Assembly (NCBI GenBank): GCA_015061495.1
Contig: SUWL01000016.1
Coordinates: forward strand, 1 to 41,505
Length of the DNA stretch: 41,505 bases
Source of the DNA: Lentisphaerota bacterium
GTDB taxonomy: Bacteria; Verrucomicrobiota; Lentisphaeria; Victivallales; Victivallaceae
Direction of reading: 5' to 3'
Position numbers and translations under genes: made by a program
Part shown: in pieces, positions 17,534-26,202 of the stretch
How the letters are laid out: each line of letters begins with the position of its first letter
Position numbering within the stretch: the stretch's first letter is position 1
The notes under the pieces: model-generated
Seen by the model: the letters and a program-made list of their open reading frames with translations, nothing else
Told to the model about the DNA's origin: nothing
Databases searched by the model: none

Positions 17534-18124
17534 TCAGCACAATCCGGAAAAACCGACAAACGCCATTGCCAGTATCCCGGCAGTAATCAATGCGATCGGT
17601 GTTCCTTCAAATGCTTTCGGAGGATCGGCAAGCTCAAGCTTTTCCCGGATGCTGGAAAAAAGCAGCAGAGCAAGGGCAAAACCTACTCCGGAGAAGGCCC
17701 CGAAAACCGTCGAATCCAAAACACTTCTCCCGCTTTCAGCATTTATCGTAGCCGCTCCGAGTACCGCACAATTAGTGGTAATAAGCGGCAGATAGATCCC
17801 CAACGCCCGGTAAAGAACCGGACTGACTTTCTGCAGCATGATTTCCAGCAGCTGCACCAGTGCCGCAATGACCAGAATAAAGGTCAATACCCTCAAAAAG
17901 CTCAAATCAACCACTTTATCATTGATATCAAAAACCAGCAAGTAGTTGGAGATCACTGAAGTTATACATGATGCCAGCGTCATTACCACTGTCACCGCGC
18001 CCCCCATCCCCAACGCAGTATCCAATCTTTTAGATACTCCCAAAAAAGGGCATATCCCCAAAAAACGGGTCAACACAAAGTTGTTGACCAGCACCGCTCC
18101 CACGGTCAGTTCCAGATACTTCAT
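17534..18124 (-). CDS. rnfA: Rnf electron transport complex subunit RnfA
   Basis: A 196-residue membrane subunit homologous to RsxA and NqrE. It has six hydrophobic segments and the two conserved cysteine sites FLGICPFLGVSKR and LPLITTNCAVLGA, which with RnfE hold the buried iron-sulfur centre. ATG at 18122-18124 is preceded by GGAGG at ideal spacing and overlaps the stop of the TM1266-type gene (ATGA). A 16-residue upstream extension is rejected because it would run through that ribosome binding site. It is the first structural rnf gene, giving the order A-B-C-D-G-E known from gammaproteobacteria. Confidence 0.96.
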   Translation of the reverse strand: MKYLELTVGAVLVNNFVLTRFLGICPFLGVSKRLDTALGMGGAVTVVMTLASCITSVISNYLLVFDINDKVVDLSFLRVLTFILVIAALVQLLEIMLQKVSPVLYRALGIYLPLITTNCAVLGAATINAESGRSVLDSTVFGAFSGVGFALALLLFSSIREKLELADPPKAFEGTPIALITAGILAMAFVGFSGLC

Positions 18125-18399
18125 AATTCCTCCGTTCCGGCAGCATTGCCGGGAAAACTCTGTTTGGAGCAAACGGTTTTCACACTCACTCCGGGCAACA
18201 TGCCCAATTTACCGGAAAGCGAGTTAATGACATCCCCGGGGGCATCCAGTATCACACTGATAACACTCAATGCCCGTTCCCGATGCGGAACCCCCATTCT
18301 GCCGATAATGTAACTGCCGCACTCATGCAGCAATTCATTTATTGCGGCTGCCTGGTTGACATCCTCAACAATTATACCGATCAATGCGATACGGTTCAC
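18121..18399 (-). CDS. TM1266-type small regulator (iron-only hydrogenase system regulator family)
   Basis: This 92-residue protein has an ACT-like beta-alpha-beta pattern: RIALIGIIVEDV, then INELLHECGSYIIGRMGVP, ALSVISVILDA and a C-terminal SGKLGMLPGVSVKTV. This pattern matches the small family first named TM1266, usually found beside [FeFe]-hydrogenase maturation genes and annotated as a putative regulator. The start is GTG at 18397-18399: AAGGAGG lies six bases upstream, inside the longer open frame, so the upstream GTG at 18420 is not used. It is translationally coupled to rnfA by ATGA and follows marR by 35 bases. Its role here, sensing or tuning electron flow through Rnf, is inference. 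Confidence 0.82.
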   Translation of the reverse strand: MNRIALIGIIVEDVNQAAAINELLHECGSYIIGRMGVPHRERALSVISVILDAPGDVINSLSGKLGMLPGVSVKTVCSKQSFPGNAAGTEEL

Positions 18400-18434
18400 G
18401 GAATACCTCCTTATGGTCACATTTCCGCCTTACT

Positions 18435-18881
18435 TCACTTATCCGGCCAGTTGCCGCTGCTGCCGATTTTTTTCTCGGTACAGCATCTGACCTCTGCAAG
18501 CAAATTGCAAAACTCTCCGCAACTGTTTCCATCAAGATCTGATGTAATCAACATATTGCACTGTTCGACCACTGCTTCGATCTCTTTTTTCAATGCATGA
18601 GCTGAATCGGCAGCATGCAGCCTGAAACTCCGCCGGTCAGCAGCATCGACCTCGCGGACGATCAGTTTTTTCTCCTCCAGCTGTTTTATCACGGCTGTGG
18701 TGGTACTTTTGCCCATCCGCAACTGTTTTGCCAGCTTATCCTGCGAAATACCATCATTCTCTATGATCCCCATAATAAACGGGAATTGTGCCATTGTGAT
18801 TCCCAGTTTTGCCAACTCTCTGGCATAGTAGGCATGCGTAAGACGGCTTATAATGTAGATATCCAATGTAACATCATTCAT
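18435..18881 (-). CDS. MarR-family transcriptional regulator with Cys-rich C-terminus
   Basis: A 148-residue winged-helix repressor. The recognition region ISQDKLAKQLRMGKSTTTAVIKQLEEKKLI and the wing VDAADRRSFRLHA are typical MarR. The last 45 residues hold five cysteines (EQC, NSCGEFC and RCC), unusual for the family and suggestive of thiol or metal sensing. ATG at 18879-18881 has AGGAG 12 bases upstream. It is the first gene of the unit leading to rnf and stands divergent from an RND efflux operon, with a candidate operator between them. It may control both. Confidence 0.9.
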   Translation of the reverse strand: MNDVTLDIYIISRLTHAYYARELAKLGITMAQFPFIMGIIENDGISQDKLAKQLRMGKSTTTAVIKQLEEKKLIVREVDAADRRSFRLHAADSAHALKKEIEAVVEQCNMLITSDLDGNSCGEFCNLLAEVRCCTEKKIGSSGNWPDK

Positions 18882-18935
18882 CCGTACAGCAAACTCCTGT
18901 TATGGGAAACATTTCCAACACATGCATTATTTAGT

Positions 18936-18963
18936 AATATACCCCGCTTACTCTCTTTTTCAA
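18936..18963 (-). promoter_or_regulatory. Candidate sigma70-type promoter for marR-rnf
   Basis: On the minus strand TTGAAA (18958-18963) is followed after 16 bases by TATATT (18936-18941). It lies about 55 bases before the marR start. It is the only good promoter seen ahead of the marR-TM1266-rnf unit. Confidence 0.6.
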
Positions 18964-19018
18964 GCAAATAAATCAAATAAAATTGCGATTTTATCTATTT
19001 TTATAAAACCTTTTGCCC

Positions 19019-19047
19019 TTGAAAAAAACTAAAAAAAGAGCTATATT
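19019..19047 (+). promoter_or_regulatory. Candidate sigma70-type promoter for the RND efflux operon
   Basis: TTGAAA (19019-19024), an exact 17-base spacer, then TATATT (19042-19047). Transcription would start near 19054, giving a leader of about 47 bases to the ATG at 19101. Confidence 0.7.
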
Positions 19048-19056
19048 ATAAAATTA

Positions 19057-19070
19057 GTTCGCAACCGAAC
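19057..19070. promoter_or_regulatory. Candidate MarR operator (inverted repeat GTTCG-CAAC-CGAAC)
   Basis: A perfect 5-base inverted repeat with a 4-base centre sits right at the predicted transcription start of the efflux operon. The divergent marR gene lies 176 bases away. Binding there would block the efflux promoter. The assignment to this MarR is inference. Confidence 0.5.
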
Positions 19071-19100
19071 CATCTAACATCAAACTATTGAGGACAATCA

Positions 19101-20171
19101 ATGAAAAAAACCATAATTTTATTTCTGTTTGCAGCAGCAGCCGGTGCAACGGAAGCGGCTGCACCGGTGCCGGTCGTAAAAACATCCAAAGTTCTGACCG
19201 TGGAAAAAACCGCGCCCAGACGGTACGCAGGATTGGTCGAAGCCGTTGAAAAAGTCGATATCATGCCGCGGGTGACCGGAGAATTGCGAAAAATCCACTT
19301 CAAAGAAGGTGAAATCGTCCAAAAAGGTTCTCTGCTTTTTGAACTGGAAGACACCACTTATCAAGCCGCCGTCGATGCTTTGGCTGCCCGCCGGGAACAG
19401 CTTCTCTCTCAAGTTGACTTCATGACCAGAGAATACACCCGGAATCAGGAGCTTATTGCAAAAAAAGCAGTTTCAGAATCGGTTTACGACCGTTCACTTT
19501 TTGACCTCAACTCTGCCAAAGCCCAGCTTAAAGAGGTAGAAGCATCCCTGATCAATGCCAGAAACGATCTGTCTTACACCAAAATTTATGCTCCCATTAC
19601 CGGCCGTATCGGCAAAAGCACCTTCACGGTCGGCAACCTGATCACCCCCAACGGCAAAAAACTTGCCGATATAGCGATGGTTTCCCCGATCAATGTGCGC
19701 TTTGCCATCAGCGAAACCGTATTGCGTAAAGAATTCAAAAGCCGAGAGGGAATCATGAAAAACGGTTCGGTAAGCATCAAACTTTCCGATTCATCCATTC
19801 ATCCGGAAACTTGCGGCATAACTCTGGTTGATAATCATATCAACAGTACGACCAATACAGTTACCTTGTGGGCGAAATTTCAAAACCGGGACAATCTGCT
19901 GATCCCCGGCGGTTATGTCACTGTTTACCTCAATCAAAGCAGCGGGAAATTCACCGCAGTTCTGCCATCGGCACTGGTGCTTTCCGAAAAAGGCACCGGG
20001 ATATATGTCATTAAAAAAGGACGTGCCGTTTTCCGCGAAGTGGTTACCGGCGGACTTGCCGGGGAACTCCAGATCATCAAATCCGGCGTTTCTGCCGGAG
20101 AAGAGGTGGTTATCGAGGGGTCACACAAACTGCAGGACGGCATGACCGTCCGTACAGCCAACCACGAATAA
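19101..20171 (+). CDS. RND efflux periplasmic adaptor (membrane fusion protein)
   Basis: This 356-residue adaptor has an N-terminal signal peptide (MKKTIILFLF, then Ala-rich, with a cut near residue 20). It has the usual order of lipoyl half (AVEKVDIMPRVTGELRKIHF and EGEIVQKGSLLFEL), an alpha-helical hairpin (about 90-150), the second lipoyl half (TKIYAPITGRIGKS), and beta-barrel and membrane-proximal domains to the end (DGMTVR). By family knowledge it links the inner-membrane pump to an outer-membrane channel. No acylated Cys is evident at the signal cut. The pump gene follows after ten bases. No TolC-type channel gene is in the window, so the channel must come from elsewhere. Confidence 0.93.
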   Translation: MKKTIILFLFAAAAGATEAAAPVPVVKTSKVLTVEKTAPRRYAGLVEAVEKVDIMPRVTGELRKIHFKEGEIVQKGSLLFELEDTTYQAAVDALAARREQLLSQVDFMTREYTRNQELIAKKAVSESVYDRSLFDLNSAKAQLKEVEASLINARNDLSYTKIYAPITGRIGKSTFTVGNLITPNGKKLADIAMVSPINVRFAISETVLRKEFKSREGIMKNGSVSIKLSDSSIHPETCGITLVDNHINSTTNTVTLWAKFQNRDNLLIPGGYVTVYLNQSSGKFTAVLPSALVLSEKGTGIYVIKKGRAVFREVVTGGLAGELQIIKSGVSAGEEVVIEGSHKLQDGMTVRTANHE

Positions 20172-20181
20172 GGGGAATAAC

Positions 20182-23100
20182 ATGTTCGCAGAATTTTTCA
20201 TACGGCGTCCCAAATTCGCATTTGTCATCTCCCTTATCACCGCTATTGTCGGAACGATTTGTCTTTTGCGGCTGCCGATTGCAGAATATCCGGAAATCGC
20301 ACCGCCAACGATCAAAGTTACCGCAATGTACCCCGGAGCCACCAGTCAGGTCATCGCGGAAACCATTGCCGGAGTCATCGAAGAACAGGTCAACGGCATC
20401 GAAGGTCTGCTCTATTTTAAAAGTGAAAGCGACAACAATGGCAACTACACTCTCACCTTGACCTTTGAACCGGGAATCGATTCCGATATCGCCCAGGTGA
20501 ATGTCCAAAATGCCGTTTCCCGTGCCGAAGCTCAACTGCCTCCGACCGTAACTGCGATCGGTGTCACCACCAAAAAACAATCCACCGACATGGTCGGTGT
20601 GTACGTTTTCCGTACAGACGAAAGCGAATTATCTTTGCTGGAACTTGCCAACTATGTCCGGATGAATGTCAAAGATCCCCTCGCCCGTCTCAACGGGATG
20701 GGTTTTGTGGAGATCCTTGGTGAACGCAATTACTCCATGCGCATCTGGCCGGATCCGGTCAAAATGTCCGCGCTGAAAATCACTCCGGAAACAGTCATCG
20801 CCAAACTCAATTCGCAAAACATTCCGGTTGCTCCGGGGTCAGTTGGCGGCGAAGGTGCCAACGAATTCTGTCAATGGAAAATTGATACCACCGGACGGCT
20901 CAAAACGCCGCAGGAATTTGAAGAGATCATCATTGCTTCCACATCTTCCGGAGAAGATATCCGACTCGGTGATATCGCCCGTATCGAACTTGGCGCAGAA
21001 CGATATACCGATGAAGGTTCATACAACGGACAATCCTGTATCGCACTGGCGATTTACCGTCAGGATGGAGCCAACGCAGTTCAGCTGGTAAAAGATGCCA
21101 ACGAACTGATGACCGAATTAAAGAAACGTTTCCCTGCCGGAGTAACCGTTGAACTTTCTTATGACCCGACCGCATATATTCTGGAAAATGTCCGGGAAAT
21201 CGCCTTTACTCTGATCGCCACACTTTTACTGGTAGTCGGGATCACCTGGATCTTTCTGCAGGATTGGCGCGCCACATTGATCCCCGCACTGGCGATCCCG
21301 GTTTCACTGCTGGGAACATTTGCATTCATGCAGTGTCTTGATTACTCAATTAACGTGCTGACTATGTTTGGATTGATCCTCGTGATCGGATCACTGGTGG
21401 ACAATGCGATCGTCGTGGTTGAGAATACCATGCGAATCATGGATGAAGAAAAGCTTTCAGCAGCAAATGCCACTGTAAAAAGTATGAAACAGATCACCGG
21501 TCCGGTGATTGCGGCGACACTGGTATCAGTAGCGATCTATGCACCGATCGGTTTTTACGGCGGTATCGTTGGAACGATTTATAAGCAGTTTGCGGTAACG
21601 ATGTGTATTTCACTATGTATTTCCGCATTCAACGCCTTGACTTTAAGTCCGGCACTGTGCGCGCTGATACTCCGTCCGACACCGGAAAAAAAGATCTTCT
21701 TTTTCCGATGGTTCGACTTCTCGCTCAACAGCACCAAAAAGGGATTTATCGGCTTATCAAGGATCCTCATCCGCCGTTTTTATCTGACAATCATTCTCAT
21801 GCTGACGGCATTGGGATGCTGCTTCTTTCTGGGAGTCAGATTGCCCGGTGGCTTCCTGCCGGCTGAAGACAAAGGGGTGCTGATGTGCGAAATCGAACTC
21901 CGCCCGGGAGCTTCGCTGGCAGCTACTTCGGCAGCAGCAGAACAATTCGCCGCCGAAGCGAAAAAAGTCCCCGGGGTCAGCAATGTACTGACCGTATCCG
22001 GTTTTTCCATATTCAGCGGTGCAAGCGAAAATCTCGGTTTTTTCATCGTCACCCTCAATGAATGGGGCAAACGCAATGCACCGGGACTGGATATCAACTC
22101 CATCAATGCCAAACTTGCTGAAATAGGTACGGAAAACTCTGCCGGGATCATCCGGGTATTCCAGCCGCCCGCTATAATGGGGCTGGGAGTTACCGGCGGT
22201 GTAACTTTTGCCTTCCGCACGGCAGGCAGTGACACCCCGCAGCAATTCGGCAGGGAAACCGGCAAACTGCTCGGTTTGCTCAATAATAAGGAAATCATGC
22301 CGGAAGTCGCATTCGCTTTCTCCGGATTTGATGCCAAAACCCCGCAATATTACCTGGAAATAGACCGGAGCAAAGCCGAATTTCTCGGAGTCAGCACCGC
22401 ATCTCTTTTCACTGCCTTGCAGAGCAATTTAGGCAGTATGTATGTGAATGACTTCAACATCAATGGGTACTCTTTCAAAGTAAAAATGCAGTTCGATGGA
22501 AACGAACGGCGCGATCTGAATGCGGTCGAAGAAATGGAAGTAATGAATTCAAAAGGAGAACCTGTACCGCTGAATGCCTTTACTTCCATAAAAACCATGC
22601 TTGGCGCCAGAAAAATAGAACGTTTCAACCAGAACATGTCTGCCGGAATAACGATCATTCCCGTTCCCGGTGCATCAACTGCGAAAATCATGACCCGAAT
22701 CGAAAAGCTTGTGGAAGAGAACTTCTCCAGAGAGTACTCCGTCAACTGGACCGATATGAGTTATCAGGAGCGGAACAACGACGGACAAATCGTGCTGCTG
22801 ATGGTCATGGCGGTGATTTTCGGCTACCTCTTTCTGGTGGCGCAGTATGAATCATGGACGATCCCGCTGCCGGTGATCCTGTCGGTGGCATTCGCCTTTC
22901 TGGGCGGAGTTTTGTCGATGGCGGCAACCGGAATGCTGTTGGATATCTACGCCCAGCTGGGATTGATAATGCTGATCGGATTATGTGCAAAAAGTACCAT
23001 TCTGATGGTGGAATTCTCCATGCAGGAACGTTCCGCAGGCAAATCTATCGCCCGTTCGGCGATCAATGGTGCAAACTACCGTTACCGGGCTGTGCTGATG

Positions 23101-23295
23101 ACAGCATGGAGTTTTGTATTCGGTGTGCTTCCGATGCTTTTTGCGACCGGAGCCGGAGCAGAGAGCCGCAAAGTCATCGGCATCGTCACATTCTGGGGGA
23201 TGTTGAGTGCAACGATCCTCGGCGTAACATTTATTCCGCCGCTGTTTGCCCTCTTTCAGAAAATGCGTGAATCAGCCAAACACAAACAGCAGTAA
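20182..23295 (+). CDS. RND efflux pump, HAE1/AcrB-type inner membrane transporter
   Basis: A 1037-residue proton-driven multidrug exporter. It starts with FIRRPKFAFVISLI and ends TM1 with LPIAEYPEIAPP, both classic HAE1 features. Two large periplasmic loops separate twelve predicted membrane helices. In TM4 the motif reads GSLVDNAIVVVEN, so the first of the two proton-relay Asp residues is present and the second is Asn. TM10 keeps the Lys in GLCAKSTILMVEF. Length is normal. It follows the adaptor by ten bases and ends just before a strong bidirectional terminator. Substrates cannot be predicted. Confidence 0.95.
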   Translation: MFAEFFIRRPKFAFVISLITAIVGTICLLRLPIAEYPEIAPPTIKVTAMYPGATSQVIAETIAGVIEEQVNGIEGLLYFKSESDNNGNYTLTLTFEPGIDSDIAQVNVQNAVSRAEAQLPPTVTAIGVTTKKQSTDMVGVYVFRTDESELSLLELANYVRMNVKDPLARLNGMGFVEILGERNYSMRIWPDPVKMSALKITPETVIAKLNSQNIPVAPGSVGGEGANEFCQWKIDTTGRLKTPQEFEEIIIASTSSGEDIRLGDIARIELGAERYTDEGSYNGQSCIALAIYRQDGANAVQLVKDANELMTELKKRFPAGVTVELSYDPTAYILENVREIAFTLIATLLLVVGITWIFLQDWRATLIPALAIPVSLLGTFAFMQCLDYSINVLTMFGLILVIGSLVDNAIVVVENTMRIMDEEKLSAANATVKSMKQITGPVIAATLVSVAIYAPIGFYGGIVGTIYKQFAVTMCISLCISAFNALTLSPALCALILRPTPEKKIFFFRWFDFSLNSTKKGFIGLSRILIRRFYLTIILMLTALGCCFFLGVRLPGGFLPAEDKGVLMCEIELRPGASLAATSAAAEQFAAEAKKVPGVSNVLTVSGFSIFSGASENLGFFIVTLNEWGKRNAPGLDINSINAKLAEIGTENSAGIIRVFQPPAIMGLGVTGGVTFAFRTAGSDTPQQFGRETGKLLGLLNNKEIMPEVAFAFSGFDAKTPQYYLEIDRSKAEFLGVSTASLFTALQSNLGSMYVNDFNINGYSFKVKMQFDGNERRDLNAVEEMEVMNSKGEPVPLNAFTSIKTMLGARKIERFNQNMSAGITIIPVPGASTAKIMTRIEKLVEENFSREYSVNWTDMSYQERNNDGQIVLLMVMAVIFGYLFLVAQYESWTIPLPVILSVAFAFLGGVLSMAATGMLLDIYAQLGLIMLIGLCAKSTILMVEFSMQERSAGKSIARSAINGANYRYRAVLMTAWSFVFGVLPMLFATGAGAESRKVIGIVTFWGMLSATILGVTFIPPLFALFQKMRESAKHKQQ

Positions 23296-23304
23296 AAGTA
23301 TCCC

Positions 23305-23340
23305 AAAAGCCCCGGCTCATTTCTGAACCGGGGCTTTTTT
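23305..23340. terminator. Bidirectional rho-independent terminator
   Basis: GCCCCGG (23309-23315) pairs with CCGGGGC (23328-23334) across a 12-base loop. Four A residues precede it and a run of T follows, so it works on both strands. It ends the efflux operon on plus and the aroE-to-rfaE2 run on minus. Confidence 0.9.
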
Positions 23341-23357
23341 CGCGTAAAAGTATCATC

Positions 23358-23852
23358 TTACCGCAGTGACGCGGCGATTTTTTCAACAATATTGGTAGTG
23401 GAAAAACCGGAAACAAAGGGCATGAATACGATTTCACTGCCGGAGTTTTCCAGTGCCGCACGTTCCGAAGGATCGAGCTTTTCCAATGTATAGTCACCGG
23501 CTTTGGCATATACATCCGGCTGCAAAGCGGCAAGCTCTTTGTCACAGCGGCTGCTGTCAAATACCACAACTTTGCTGACAGATTCCAATGCGGCAAGTAA
23601 ATATGCCCGGTCATTCTGGGAAACCAGAGGACGGGTATCACCTTTGAGTTCCCGGACAGAAGCATCAGAATTTATCAGCACCAGCAGTTCATCCCCCAGT
23701 TTTGCCGCTTCGATCAAATATGAAGCATGTCCGCGGTGCATCAAATCGAAACAGCCATTGGTTACAACCAGCTTTTTTCCTTGACGGCGAAGTTCATCCC
23801 GCCACGCAACGGCATCCTCAAGGGCAAGCAGACAACTTTGCGGATCTTTCAT
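23358..23852 (-). CDS. rfaE2: D-glycero-beta-D-manno-heptose 1-phosphate adenylyltransferase (RfaE2-type)
   Basis: A 164-residue cytidylyltransferase-fold enzyme that makes ADP-heptose for the LPS inner core. TNGCFDLMHRGH at residues 31-42 carries the HxGH-type nucleotide site, and LKGDTRPLVSQNDRAYLLAAL and GFSTTNIVEKI are characteristic of the RfaE C-terminal domain. It stands alone, without the N-terminal kinase domain of HldE, so a separate kinase must exist. ATG at 23850-23852 overlaps the stop of the dCMP deaminase gene (ATGA). Confidence 0.93.
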   Translation of the reverse strand: MKDPQSCLLALEDAVAWRDELRRQGKKLVVTNGCFDLMHRGHASYLIEAAKLGDELLVLINSDASVRELKGDTRPLVSQNDRAYLLAALESVSKVVVFDSSRCDKELAALQPDVYAKAGDYTLEKLDPSERAALENSGSEIVFMPFVSGFSTTNIVEKIAASLR

Positions 23853-24325
23853 TTTGCCTCGCCTTCATCAATAGAACGGACAACCACGCCTGCTTCGTGC
23901 AAAAGATTCATAGATACATCATCAATCGTATAATGCTGGTGATACACCACTTCCACGATTCCGGCATTGATGATCATTTTAGCACACAGCAAACATGGAC
24001 TGAAAGTCGTGTACAATGTTGCCCCTTTCAGCCGGATGCCATTATATGCCGCTTGAACGATGGCATTTTCTTCAGCGTGACTGCACAGACACTGCCCCAA
24101 TCCCTCACCGCTTGGAACATCCGAATTACAGCGCGGACAACCGCCGTCTGAACAGTTTTTGATTCCCCGCGGAGTACCATTGTACCCGGTGGAAATGATC
24201 TGTTTATCCCTGACGACCACGGCTGCGACCTGACGGCGGCTGCAATTGCTGCGGCTGGCGGCGACATGGGCGATATCCATAAAATACCTGTCCCATGACG
24301 GACGGACATGCTTTGATTGTGCCAT
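23849..24325 (-). CDS. dCMP deaminase (ComEB-type)
   Basis: A 158-residue zinc deaminase converting dCMP to dUMP for thymidylate synthesis. Catalytic zinc ligands are His83 of CSHAEENAI, with Glu85 as proton shuttle, and Cys111 and Cys114 of SPCLLCAK. An extra Cys set between residues 58 and 80 (CSDGGCPRC and QCLC) resembles the second zinc site of many dCMP deaminases. STGYNGTPRG is a substrate-loop motif. The start ATG follows AAAGGA. It begins 46 bases after the prepilin peptidase gene. Confidence 0.92.
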   Translation of the reverse strand: MAQSKHVRPSWDRYFMDIAHVAASRSNCSRRQVAAVVVRDKQIISTGYNGTPRGIKNCSDGGCPRCNSDVPSGEGLGQCLCSHAEENAIVQAAYNGIRLKGATLYTTFSPCLLCAKMIINAGIVEVVYHQHYTIDDVSMNLLHEAGVVVRSIDEGEAK

Positions 24326-24371
24326 TTTTTATCCTTTCATCCCAAATTCTTAAAAATATAAAATATTGTCG

Positions 24372-25244
24372 TTATTTCATCATCAGTGATACTGCAAAAT
24401 TCAAAATCGGGATATCAAAAAACATCCAGAACCACGTCCCCAGAGTAATAAACGGAACAAACGGCAGCGCAGCATCAAGTTTGCGGGTGATCGCGATCCC
24501 CCAATAGGTTCCGAAAAAAGAACCGCAAAAAAGCGCAAATACCGCTCCCGGCAATCCGAGAAGCATTCCGCAAAGCACCGTAAATTTGATATCTCCCCAT
24601 CCCATAATATTCTTGCGGCAAATCAATTTGCCGGTCAAGGCGAATATTGCCAGCACCCCTCCGGGCAGAGCGCCGCCGGCAAAAGAGAACCACAATGCTT
24701 CCCAACGGCTGCCGCTTGACCACGCCCCCGGAAATATCCACGCGGTCAGCAGCGCCAATACCATGCCGGTATATGTCAATTTGTCCGGAACCACCCGGAA
24801 TCGCAAATCAGTCATTGCACAGGTCACTCCAAAAAAAATCATCAGCATCCGCCCCGGTATTACTGCCGCATCCTGACGGAGCAAACCGGTTTTCAGCACC
24901 AGCAATGCAACCAGTACCCCGCAGCACAACTCCACCATAAAGTAGGATGCTGAATAAGGTGTCCGGCAGCTCCGGCATTTCCCGCGCAGCACCAGATAAC
25001 TGATTACCGGGATGTTATCATACCAGCGAATGGGATTTCCGCAAACCGTACAGTGACTTGAGGCTTTGGAGAGCGATTCCCCCCTGGGTATCCGCCAGAT
25101 GCAGACATTGAGAAAACTGCCGATACATGCACCGAATGCAAAAATCCAGAATATCACGACCGCTCCGACCCACGGATAACTCAATCCCCAGGAATTGAAC
25201 CAGTAACCAGCAGACTGATGATACCACATGTCCCAATTCAGCAT
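24372..25244 (-). CDS. Prepilin peptidase (A24 family, PilD-type)
   Basis: A 290-residue polytopic membrane aspartic protease that cleaves and methylates type IV prepilins and pseudopilins. The zinc-binding loop has two CxxC pairs at Cys65/Cys68 and Cys90/Cys93. The catalytic Asp residues are Asp146 in TDLRFRVVPD and Asp218 in GWGDIKF, a variant of GxGDxK. GACIGSFLNVCIWRIPRGES is typical of the N-terminal domain. Its start overlaps the aroE stop by seven bases. No pilin gene lies in this window, so its substrates are elsewhere. Confidence 0.93.
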   Translation of the reverse strand: MLNWDMWYHQSAGYWFNSWGLSYPWVGAVVIFWIFAFGACIGSFLNVCIWRIPRGESLSKASSHCTVCGNPIRWYDNIPVISYLVLRGKCRSCRTPYSASYFMVELCCGVLVALLVLKTGLLRQDAAVIPGRMLMIFFGVTCAMTDLRFRVVPDKLTYTGMVLALLTAWIFPGAWSSGSRWEALWFSFAGGALPGGVLAIFALTGKLICRKNIMGWGDIKFTVLCGMLLGLPGAVFALFCGSFFGTYWGIAITRKLDAALPFVPFITLGTWFWMFFDIPILNFAVSLMMK

Positions 25245-26086
25245 CTTCCGGTGATCTCCTCTTCAAATCCCGCACGCATAGCTTCCAAATCGGGTTTGAT
25301 CCCCGTCCACAACTCAAAACTGGCAGCTCCCTGCCGGATCAGCATTTCTTTACCGTTGGCGCAGGGGATATTGAATTTTCCGGCGATCTTCTGCAATCCG
25401 GTAGGATGATAGATCGTATCAAATATCCGCAGATTCATGCCCGGATGGAAAAATTTTTCTGCCAGAGCCGGCGGATCATCCGGCTTTAACCCGACAGATG
25501 TTGCCTGAACTAAAAAATCGGCACGCTCCAGTAATTCTGCCACAGATTTTTCATCTCCCGGGACAGTACAACAGCTTATCAGATCCGGATAATATTTGCG
25601 GCATAAATCTGCCAATTCCTGCGCTTTATTCAATGTACGGTTGATAAAACTGATTTCCCGGCATCCGCATCCGGCAAGATGTACCGCTGTAGCCCTGGCG
25701 GCACCGCCTGCCCCGCAAAAAACGATCCGTTTGCCGGTCAATTCCTCGTCAAAACAATATTTGAGAGCTTCCTCCAATCCGATCCCGTCGGTAGAATCGC
25801 CCAATATTCTGCCATCCGAAATGAGCAGCGTATTGACACTGCCGCAGCGTTCAGCACGGCAAGTCAATTCATCTGCCAGCAGCACAGCCTGCTGTTTGTG
25901 CGGAACAGTCAGATTGACTCCGGCAAGATTTTTTCTGGCATATTCAAAAAACTCCGGCAGCTCATCCGGCACGACATGACGTATCCCGTAAGGTCTGCCC
26001 AAACCGGCACGCTCAAACGCCGCATTCTGCATCCCCGGGGAACGGCTGTGCCCCACCGGATCGCCGATTACCATATATTTTTTCAT
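25238..26086 (-). CDS. aroE: Shikimate dehydrogenase
   Basis: A 282-residue enzyme reducing 3-dehydroshikimate with NADPH in aromatic amino acid synthesis. VIGDPVGHSRSP gives the substrate Ser residues, NLTVPHK holds catalytic Lys64, and Asp100 lies in DSTDGIG. The Rossmann loop is GAGGAAR at 125-131 and INRT follows. The open frame runs 84 codons further upstream, but that part is not family-like and contains a good promoter, so ATG at 26084-26086 is preferred. The Shine-Dalgarno is weak. It heads the run aroE, prepilin peptidase, dCMP deaminase, rfaE2. Confidence 0.93.
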   Translation of the reverse strand: MKKYMVIGDPVGHSRSPGMQNAAFERAGLGRPYGIRHVVPDELPEFFEYARKNLAGVNLTVPHKQQAVLLADELTCRAERCGSVNTLLISDGRILGDSTDGIGLEEALKYCFDEELTGKRIVFCGAGGAARATAVHLAGCGCREISFINRTLNKAQELADLCRKYYPDLISCCTVPGDEKSVAELLERADFLVQATSVGLKPDDPPALAEKFFHPGMNLRIFDTIYHPTGLQKIAGKFNIPCANGKEMLIRQGAASFELWTGIKPDLEAMRAGFEEEITGRC

Positions 26087-26128
26087 TTTTTTATCACTTT
26101 TCACTGGAAATTTTACCATTTTGGGGTT

Positions 26129-26157
26129 AATATACATGAACATCAAACTATTCGCAA
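26129..26157 (-). promoter_or_regulatory. Candidate promoter for the aroE operon
   Basis: On the minus strand TTGCGA (26152-26157) is followed after exactly 17 bases by TATATT (26129-26134). Transcription would begin near 26122, about 36 bases before the aroE ATG. This supports the shorter aroE start. Confidence 0.6.
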
Positions 26158-26202
26158 GAAGTTTAACAAAATAAATATGGATTTTTTTGGAGATTTTTAC
26201 AA

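Noticed and set aside
18400-18420. GTG start seven codons upstream in the TM1266-type gene
   Set aside because: The AAGGAGG ribosome binding site for the internal GTG lies within those codons.
20182-23295. Asp-to-Asn in the RND proton relay (LVDNAIVV) as a sign of a dead pump
   Set aside because: VDN is common in HAE1-type pumps that are otherwise intact, and the TM10 Lys is present.
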